DNA from: Bacillota bacterium
GTDB lineage: Bacteria > Bacillota > Sulfobacillia > RBS10-35 > JAJYVM01
Assembly: GCA_021792015.1 (NCBI GenBank)
Contig: JAJYVM010000309.1
Location: 1 to 5,103, forward strand
Direction of reading: 5' to 3'
Length of the DNA stretch: 5,103 nt
Both the position numbers and the translations under genes were made by a program. Positions 1 to 4,188 of this stretch are shown here, piece by piece; position 1 is the stretch's first letter; every line of letters begins with the position of its first letter. Below the pieces are notes generated by a model, which made no database searches, was not told the origin of the DNA, and saw only the letters and a list, made by a program, of their open reading frames with translations.

Positions 1-379
1 TGAGGTCGATGGCGTGCTCGTCGGCGTGGGTCGCGATGCTCTCGGCGACATCGCCCACAGGCACGGCATGCGTGTGCCACTCGACCGTGCGGCCCTGCGC
101 CTGCACCCGGCCCGCGACGCCTACCAGATACGCCTCGGCCTCCTCTCGACGCGTCAGGTGGTGCTCCCCGTGCCGGCGCGGCAACGCGCGGCGCTCGATG
201 ACGTGCAGGAGCACCATCGTCGCGTCGAACGCCTCCGCCAGCCGTTCGGCCAGCGCCAGCGCCGACTCCGCCGTGGGCGAGCCGTCGAGAGGGACCAGCA
301 GACGGCCGATGGCCGGCAGGTCGGCCAGATCGGGGGACCGAGCCGGCAGGCCACGCTGCGGCGGGTTCGGCGCGGACAC
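1..379 (-). CDS. Universal stress protein (UspA family), C-terminus cut by the window edge
   Basis: The first 126 residues of a universal stress protein, a cytoplasmic alpha/beta fold that often binds ATP. The first-strand motif LLVPLDGS lies near residues 27-34, followed by VLLHVIER (about 57-64), HGEHHLT (70-76) and VGDVAESIATHADEHAIDL, which ends at the edge. The ATP-binding glycine motif would lie beyond the window, so binding cannot be judged. The start is GTG at 379: no ATG occurs in this frame nearby, and GGAGGG (390-385) sits six bases upstream. An N-terminal tail of about 25 Pro/Arg-rich residues precedes the domain. The protein closely resembles domain 1 of the USP at 1840-959, including the HGE-HHLT and EAEAYL stretches, so the two are paralogues. 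It may also be a two-domain protein, which cannot be seen here. It is separated from that gene by 579 bp and probably has its own promoter, although I cannot identify one. Confidence 0.88.
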   Translation of the reverse strand, partial: MSAPNPPQRGLPARSPDLADLPAIGRLLVPLDGSPTAESALALAERLAEAFDATMVLLHVIERRALPRRHGEHHLTRREEAEAYLVGVAGRVQAQGRTVEWHTHAVPVGDVAESIATHADEHAIDL

Positions 380-384
380 GGCGT

Positions 385-399
385 CCCTCCGTTCCGGAG
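385..399 (-). promoter_or_regulatory. Shine-Dalgarno of the left usp gene inside a small hairpin
   Basis: On the minus strand the perfect five-base arms CTCCG and CGGAG surround a GAA loop (399-387). The 3' arm contains most of the GGAGGG ribosome-binding site (390-385) of the GTG start at 379. The strong SD explains the choice of GTG. Whether the hairpin masks it in the cell is inference, because a 5-bp stem is only moderately stable. Confidence 0.45.
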
Positions 400-543
400 C
401 GTCCCGTCCTGAACATGATGAGCGGTGCGGCCGCCTCGGGCAAGGTGCCATCCGGCGCCTGGGGGGTGCCGCTCAGCCGGCCGGCGCCGGGACAGCGGAC
501 CCGGCTGAACGGACGTCACGTGCCCCTGGCAACGTGGAGGCAC

Positions 544-581
544 GCGGGCGCGGCACGATGGACGCCAGCGGGCGCGGCACG
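544..581. repeat. Two copies of a 14-bp G+C-rich direct repeat
   Basis: GCGGGCGCGGCACG occurs at 544-557 and again at 568-581, a period of 24 bases with a different 10-base spacer between. It lies beside the larger repeats and may be a decayed part of the same block. With such biased composition, chance cannot be fully excluded. Confidence 0.5.
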
Positions 582-638
582 GCCGACCGGTGCCAGCGGC
601 TGGGCGGACGCCATGCGCCAGTCGCGCGTCGCACGCAG

Positions 639-844
639 GCGCCCGTCAGACGAACGTCGCCCCTCAGCCGCGAAGCGGACGCCCCTGCCCGTGGCCGCGC
701 GGGCGTCGCGACTCAGCCGGACGCCGGACCGCATGCGCCCGTCAGACGGACGCCGGACCGCATGCGCCCGTCAGACGAACGTCGCCCCTCAGCCGCGAAG
801 CGGACGCGCGTGCCCGTGGCCGCGCGGGCGTCGCGACTCAGCCG
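639..844. repeat. Pair of 81-bp direct repeats, 125 bp apart
   Basis: Positions 639-719 and 764-844 match at 79 of 81 bases; the mismatches are 683/808 and 685/810. Identity stops abruptly at both ends. The unit contains the quasi-palindrome CGTCAGACG followed by AACGTC, the small hairpin CCGC-GAA-GCGG, and the perfect palindrome GTCGCGAC (705-712, 830-837). The 44-base interval between the copies is filled by the 29-bp tandem repeat. The offset of 125 is not a multiple of three, so the copies do not share a reading frame. I do not recognise the family; a dispersed intergenic repeat or a recent local duplication are both possible. Confidence 0.9.
718..777. repeat. 29-bp tandem repeat, about two copies
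   Basis: A 29-base unit beginning CGGACGCCGGACCGCATG runs over 718-746 and 747-775 and continues two bases into a third copy. The copies are identical. The tail of the unit, GCGCCCGTCAGACG, is also the beginning of each 81-bp repeat, so this 14-mer occurs three times (639-652, 735-748, 764-777). That pattern suggests that unequal exchange or slippage built the block. Confidence 0.9.
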
Positions 845-896
845 CCAGTCGGACGCACCCGCCCACGGCCCCACCCCGGCCAGCCCATCACGCGTG

Positions 897-917
897 GGCG
901 ACCGCCCGCCGGTCGCC
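897..917 (-). terminator. Strong G+C hairpin after the mntH-usp genes, possible terminator
   Basis: A perfect 8-bp stem, GGCGACCG (897-904) with CGGTCGCC (910-917), closes a 5-base loop about 41 bases beyond the usp stop codon at 959. Its position fits the end of the repressor-mntH-usp transcript. No T-run follows on the minus strand, so it is not a classical intrinsic terminator. It could be a U-less terminator, a 3' stabilising hairpin or a fortuitous structure. Confidence 0.4.
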
Positions 918-958
918 TCCCGCCACGTGCGGCGACACGTGCACGCGGTGTGGCACCC

Positions 959-1840
959 TTACTCGGCGATCGGCACCAGAAGAATCGGCGCCTGCGTGCG
1001 GCGCAGCAGCCGCGCTGCGGTGGACGGACTCCAGATCGCCTGCAGCCCGGCGCGGCCGTGGGTCGCGATGGCGATGAGCCCGTCGGCGTGCTCGCCGGTG
1101 TCCGTGGCCAACTCCGTCACCGCGTTGCCGCGTCGGATCTCCGTGTGCGCGGGGACGTCCAAGGCCCCGGCGACACGCTCCAGGTAGGCGCTCGCCTGCC
1201 GCTCCTGGACATCGGCGAGCATGCGCGAGGCGCGCGGCGAGAAGCTGGACTGAGCGCTGGTGTCGAGCGTCGGTACCACGAACACGAGCCGCAGCTGGGC
1301 GGCGAGGTTCCGGGCGAGGGCAGCCGCATGTGGCACAGCGGCCTCAGCCGCCGCGGTGCCGTCCAGGGGCACCATGATGGTGGCAGGCTGAAAGTCAGCC
1401 GGCTCGCCGTGCCCGCCCGCCCTGACCAGCAGTACGGGGTAGGTGCTGTGCTGCACGACCTGCTGGGCGATCGAGCCCCACAGGGCATCGCGGATGCCTC
1501 CGGCGCCATGGGTGCAAACCACCGTAAGGTCGATGGCATGCGCGTCGGCGTGGACGGCGATGCTGGCCGCCACGTCACCAACCGGGTCGGCGTGCGCGTG
1601 GCACTCGACGGCCAAGCCGTCCGCGGTCAGGCGCTGCGCGACCTGCGCCAGATACGCCTCAGCCTCGGCGGTCCCCGTGAGATGTCGCTCGCCGTGGATC
1701 TGAGGCGTGGCATTCCGCTCCAGCACGTGCAGCAGGACGAGCGTGGCCCTGGTGGCGGCGCCCAGGCGGCAACCGGCCGGCAGGGCCGCTTCGGCCAACC
1801 GCGAGCCGTCCAGTGGGATGAGGATGCGCTCCATCGCCAT
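959..1840 (-). CDS. Double-domain universal stress protein coupled to mntH
   Basis: 293 residues forming two tandem Usp domains (about 4-140 and 153-291), each opening with a strand and DGS or DGT (RILIPLDGS; TIMVPLDGT). Domain 1 keeps much of the nucleotide-binding signature: THG with G112, nine residues, then G122-S123. Domain 2 has THG with G262, nine residues, then P272-S273, so the usual second glycine is proline and ATP binding there is doubtful. No signal peptide or membrane segment is visible, so it should be cytoplasmic. The ATG at 1840 shares its A with the TGA of mntH; GTG at 1843 and a second ATG at 1834 are alternatives. No clear SD precedes it, which points to translational coupling with mntH. 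USP domains are known to accompany or regulate transporters; a role in metal uptake or metal stress is inferred from context. Domain 1 is paralogous to the USP at 379-1. Confidence 0.93.
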   Translation of the reverse strand: MAMERILIPLDGSRLAEAALPAGCRLGAATRATLVLLHVLERNATPQIHGERHLTGTAEAEAYLAQVAQRLTADGLAVECHAHADPVGDVAASIAVHADAHAIDLTVVCTHGAGGIRDALWGSIAQQVVQHSTYPVLLVRAGGHGEPADFQPATIMVPLDGTAAAEAAVPHAAALARNLAAQLRLVFVVPTLDTSAQSSFSPRASRMLADVQERQASAYLERVAGALDVPAHTEIRRGNAVTELATDTGEHADGLIAIATHGRAGLQAIWSPSTAARLLRRTQAPILLVPIAE

Positions 1841-3156
1841 CACAGAGTTGGCAGCGGGCCGCCGAGGGTCTGGTAGAGGAGGACCAGGTTCAGAGAGAGG
1901 ATGATGGCGGCGCACGCCGTCAGGGCAAACGTCGTCAGGCGGCCGTTGACGAGCCTGCCCATGATCGCCGGGTTCTTGCTGAACATCACCAGTGTGATGA
2001 CGGGGATTGGCAGGGTGAAGCTGAGAACGACCTGGCTGAGCACCAGGGTCATCGTCGGGTTGAGACCGAGCAGGATCACGACCACGGCGGGGATCATCGT
2101 CAGAAGCCGGCGCAGCCAGACCGGAATGCCGAAGCCCACGAAGCCCTGCATGACGACCTGGCCGGCCATGGTCCCGACGGATGAGCTGGACACGCCGGAG
2201 AAGAAGAGGGAGATCGCGAACACCAGGGCCGCCAGGCCGCCGAGCAGCGGCGTCAGGGTCCGGTAGGCCGTCGTGATGCTCGCGACGCCGGTGTGCCCCG
2301 TGAAGTGGAACACCTTGGCGGCCATGAACAACATGGCCATGTTCACGAGCCCGGCGATGCTCATGGCGATGACGGTGTCGATCTTCTCGAACTGGAAGAT
2401 GCGCCGTTTCTCCGCGTCGCTCGGCATGACCACGCGGCTCTGCGTGAGGCCGGAGTGCAAATAGATCACGTGGGGCATGACGGTGGCCCCGACGATGCCA
2501 ACGGCCAGCAGGAGCGCCCCGTTGCCGGGCAGGCTCGGCACGAAGCTGTGGAGGAGGACCTGCCCCCAGGCGGGCCTGGACAGGATCGTCTCGACAAGGT
2601 AGCTGGCCGCGACGACGCCGACCATGGCGCCGATGAAGATCTCCAGGCCGCGAAAGCCCTCGCCCTGAATGGCGAGGATCACGAAGACGGCAACCCCGGT
2701 GATCAGCGCCGCCACGAGCATCGGGACGTGGAACAGCAGGTTCATGCCGATGGCGGCGCCGAGAAACTCGGCCAGGTCGGTCGCCATGGCCGCCCCTTCC
2801 TGCGTGATCCAGAGGATGTAGCAGGTTGAAGGGCGGAAGTGCGCCCGGCAAAGCTCAGCCAGATTCCGGCCTGTGGCGATGCCGAGCTTGGCCGTGGTGG
2901 CCTGGATCAGCATGGCCATCAGATTGGCCAGCAGGATCACCCAGAGCAGGTCGTAGCCGAAGGCAGCGCCGCCCTGCACGTTGGTGGCGAAGTTGCCGGG
3001 GTCGATGTAGGCGACACACGCGATAAAGGCCGGACCGAGGAACGGCAGCAGGGCGGCAAGCCCGCGCCGCTTGCCGGAAATGGCATCGCGGGCGGCCTGC
3101 TGAAGCTTAGGGTGCGGCAGGTGCTCGACGTCGCCGAGCCCGCCGCGGTCGACCAT
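1840..3156 (-). CDS. mntH: Nramp-family divalent metal (Mn2+/Fe2+) transporter
   Basis: 438 residues, the usual length for bacterial MntH, with about eleven hydrophobic segments. This inner-membrane protein imports Mn2+ and often Fe2+ with protons. Family hallmarks are visible: DPGN in TM1 (D52, N55), TDLAEFLGAAIG at about 126-137, and MPHVIYLHSGL in TM6 (M227, P228, H229). The aspartate, asparagine and methionine at these positions bind the metal in characterised Nramp proteins. The start was placed at ATG 3156 because AGGGGGAGG ends five bases upstream. An in-frame ATG at 3177 (445 residues) with a weaker GGAG is the alternative. A soluble tail of about 30 residues precedes TM1. The gene lies 26 bp after the repressor and its TGA overlaps the next ATG by one base, so the three genes are probably one operon. 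Mn versus Fe preference cannot be decided from sequence alone. Confidence 0.96.
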   Translation of the reverse strand: MVDRGGLGDVEHLPHPKLQQAARDAISGKRRGLAALLPFLGPAFIACVAYIDPGNFATNVQGGAAFGYDLLWVILLANLMAMLIQATTAKLGIATGRNLAELCRAHFRPSTCYILWITQEGAAMATDLAEFLGAAIGMNLLFHVPMLVAALITGVAVFVILAIQGEGFRGLEIFIGAMVGVVAASYLVETILSRPAWGQVLLHSFVPSLPGNGALLLAVGIVGATVMPHVIYLHSGLTQSRVVMPSDAEKRRIFQFEKIDTVIAMSIAGLVNMAMLFMAAKVFHFTGHTGVASITTAYRTLTPLLGGLAALVFAISLFFSGVSSSSVGTMAGQVVMQGFVGFGIPVWLRRLLTMIPAVVVILLGLNPTMTLVLSQVVLSFTLPIPVITLVMFSKNPAIMGRLVNGRLTTFALTACAAIILSLNLVLLYQTLGGPLPTL

Positions 3157-3170
3157 CCCGACCTCCCCCT
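3157..3170 (-). promoter_or_regulatory. Ribosome-binding site deciding the mntH start
   Basis: The minus strand reads AGGGGGAGG (3170-3162), then five bases, then ATG at 3156. This is the best Shine-Dalgarno match in the cassette and favours this ATG over the in-frame ATG at 3177. If 3177 were used, this purine run would instead be coding. Confidence 0.65.
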
Positions 3171-3182
3171 GGCCCATCCGGT

Positions 3183-3863
3183 CTACTCCGCGACCTCGCG
3201 GCTCACCCGGACGGCCTTGGCGGTCGCGGGGGCCAGCGCCGTCGCGCCCGCATCCACCACCTCGACGACGACGGTCCCGTCGATCGGATTCACCTGGCTG
3301 ACGCGCAGCACGGCACCCGGCACCAGGCCGCGCTGCTGCAGAAAGTCCAGCAGGGCCGGATCGAACTCGTCGACCTCGCGCACGCACGCGCGATCGCCCG
3401 CGGCCAGCCCGCCGATGGTCAGTCGCGGCTCGGCCGCGACGCGGCCCTCCTTGTCCGGGATGGGATGGCCGTGGGGGCACGTCGCCGGATCGCCCAGGAG
3501 CCGCTCGATCGCGTCGACGACGACTTCGGGCAGGGCATGTTCCATCTGATGGGCCAGGGCGTCGACCTGCTCCCAGCCAAACTGGAGCACGTCCGTCAGA
3601 AAGCGCTCCAGCACGCGATGGCGGCGGACCACGCCGAGTGCGGCCCGCTCACCGTCGGCCGTGAGCAACGCGCCGCCGTATTCGCGGTAGTTGACGAGGC
3701 CCTCGCGTGAGAGGTGCTTCAGCATACCGCTGACCGAAGCGGGCGTGACGCCGAGGCGCTGGGCGATGTCGCCCGTGCGCACCGGACCCTCGTCGGCCAG
3801 GCGGTAGAGATCGGAGAGGTAGTCCTCCTCGGAGCGCGAGAGGGCGCCGCTGTCGGTGGCGAT
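3183..3863 (-). CDS. mntR: DtxR/MntR-family metal-dependent transcriptional repressor
   Basis: A cytoplasmic metal-sensing repressor of about 226 residues when read from an ATC codon at 3863. An N-terminal winged helix-turn-helix (LSRSEEDYLSDLY at 8-20, then TGDIAQRLGV-TPASVSGMLKHL at 30-51) is followed by a dimerisation and metal-binding helix region (H82, E86 and HQMEH at 105-109), the typical CPHGHPIP (129-136), and an FeoA/SH3-like tail (about 147-224). D14 matches the MntR aspartate that replaces the DtxR methionine; H105 stands where DtxR has cysteine and Bacillus MntR has glutamate; S17 replaces the MntR glutamate. The start is odd: the first canonical codon is GTG at 3782, which would remove helix 1 and D14. 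The frame is open upstream only to a TGA at 3872-3870, with no ATG, GTG or TTG between. AAGGGGA (3880-3874) lies ten bases before ATC. It is the first gene of the likely mntR-mntH-usp operon and probably represses it. Confidence 0.9.
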   Translation of the reverse strand: MATDSGALSRSEEDYLSDLYRLADEGPVRTGDIAQRLGVTPASVSGMLKHLSREGLVNYREYGGALLTADGERAALGVVRRHRVLERFLTDVLQFGWEQVDALAHQMEHALPEVVVDAIERLLGDPATCPHGHPIPDKEGRVAAEPRLTIGGLAAGDRACVREVDEFDPALLDFLQQRGLVPGAVLRVSQVNPIDGTVVVEVVDAGATALAPATAKAVRVSREVAE

Positions 3864-3873
3864 GGCAGGTCAG

Positions 3874-3880
3874 TCCCCTT
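3874..3880 (-). promoter_or_regulatory. Shine-Dalgarno candidate supporting an upstream, non-ATG start of mntR
   Basis: AAGGGGA lies ten bases upstream of ATC at 3863, with an in-frame TGA (3872-3870) between them. The spacing is on the long side. Its position just ahead of the conserved N-terminal residues supports translation beginning here rather than at GTG 3782. The match alone is weak evidence. Confidence 0.4.
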
Positions 3881-3881
3881 C

Positions 3882-3904
3882 CCGGCGGCAGTCTATGCCG
3901 GCGG
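3882..3904 (-). promoter_or_regulatory. Leader hairpin directly upstream of the mntR ribosome-binding site
   Basis: The arms 3882-3890 and 3896-3904 pair over eight positions with one internal mismatch around a 5-base loop; the inner pairing is CGGCA with TGCCG. On the mRNA it would end one base before the AAGGGGA Shine-Dalgarno. It could modulate access of the ribosome or be incidental in a G+C-rich leader. It does not resemble the yybP-ykoY manganese riboswitch, which is larger. Confidence 0.4.
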
Positions 3905-3915
3905 CAACGTAAATG

Positions 3916-3929
3916 TTAGGGTCGGCTAA
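3916..3929 (-). promoter_or_regulatory. Candidate DtxR/MntR operator, TTAG-N6-CTAA
   Basis: The plus strand reads TTAGGGTCGGCTAA, an inverted repeat with TTAG and CTAA arms. It resembles the TTAGG...CCTAA half sites of DtxR/IdeR-type operators. It falls about 8-21 bases downstream of the predicted transcription start, so a bound repressor would block initiation or early elongation. The symmetry does not extend well outwards, so it is a partial match. Regulation by the adjacent mntR product is inferred. Confidence 0.55.
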
Positions 3930-3943
3930 ATTGATCCAACGGC

Positions 3944-3972
3944 ATCATAACACCCACCCCTGTCTTCGTAAA
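3944..3972 (-). promoter_or_regulatory. Sigma-70-type promoter of mntR-mntH-usp with extended -10
   Basis: On the minus strand TTTACG (3972-3967) is followed after 17 bases by TATGAT (3949-3944), and TGT (3952-3950) immediately before the hexamer makes an extended -10. The -10 matches the TATAAT consensus at five of six bases and the -35 matches TTGACA at four. Transcription should start near 3937, giving a leader of about 74 bases to ATC 3863. It stands out as an A+T-richer island in G+C-rich DNA. Confidence 0.65.
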
Positions 3973-3989
3973 AGGGCACCGTGAGCGTT

Positions 3990-4188
3990 GACACGATGTG
4001 GACTGTGGCGACAGCGGCTTCCGCCGCCGGCCGCGGGGCTCCACGCCGCTCACGCCGGGACCAGCGCGCCTGGGGCCCGATGGTGTCCCATCGCCGAGGT
4101 ACACGGCTGCCAAGGGGCGGTGGGAGGCGGAGGTGCGCGAGGGCCGGGGGCGCCGGCTGCGTGGCTGGTGGGTCCCGTGAGCGTCCTG
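3990..4188. other. G+C-rich spacer between the LCP gene and the mntR promoter, no gene found
   Basis: Short open frames exist on both strands, but their translations are Arg/Gly/Pro-rich without recognisable motifs. Several perfect small hairpins occur: GCGGC-TTCC-GCCGC (4014-4027), CGATGG-TGTC-CCATCG (4078-4093) and GCCGG-N4-CCGGC (4143-4147/4152-4156). None is followed by a T-run on the minus strand, so none is a clear terminator for the upstream gene. One of them may still serve this purpose. With the promoter and leader region the whole gene-free gap is about 325 bp. Confidence 0.55.

Larger units (their letters stand above)
380..958. other. 579-bp intergenic stretch between two usp genes, no gene found
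   Basis: Long open frames cross this stretch on both strands, but their translations are Arg/Ala/Pro-rich, show no family motif and look like a consequence of very high G+C. What it does hold is a terminator-like hairpin at 897-917, two CACGTG palindromes at 924-929 and 936-941 (a third at 517-522), and a block of nested repeats between about 544 and 844. The main repeat periods, 125 and 29 bases, are not multiples of three, which argues against a repeat-containing protein. No tRNA-like or other recognisable RNA gene was seen. Confidence 0.7.

Noticed and set aside
516..734. A minus-strand 72-residue open frame in the repeat region.
   Set aside because: The repeats change frame between copies (125 and 29 are not multiples of 3), no good SD is visible, and composition explains the open frame.
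639..844. A CRISPR array.
   Set aside because: Only two long copies with a repeat-filled interval, no regular unique spacers and no cas genes.
9..1187. Long plus-strand open frames across 9-1876.
   Set aside because: They lie antisense to clear usp genes or over the repeats, are Arg/Ala/Pro-rich, and match no family.
1843..2851. The usp reading frame stays open upstream through much of mntH, as if USP had a long N-terminal extension.
   Set aside because: The mntH frame gives a full Nramp protein with all motifs; the other frame yields Arg/Pro/Gly-rich sequence without motifs, as expected from G+C-rich codon use.
3178..3480. An N-terminal extension of MntH upstream of 3177.
   Set aside because: It overlaps the conserved C-terminal part of the repressor, and the translation is low-complexity Arg/Gly sequence unlike any Nramp N-terminus.
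3873..3940. A yybP-ykoY manganese riboswitch before the operon.
   Set aside because: The leader is short, with one imperfect hairpin, and I cannot find the conserved loop sequences of that class.
3916..3945. A nine-codon upstream ORF starting ATG at 3945, reading MPLDQFSRP.
   Set aside because: Its ATG lies within the -10 hexamer, upstream of the predicted transcription start, so it would not be in the mRNA.
3988..4016. A perfect TTGACA at 3988-3993 as a plus-strand promoter.
   Set aside because: At 17 bases spacing the -10 position reads ACAGCG, and no convincing plus-strand gene follows.
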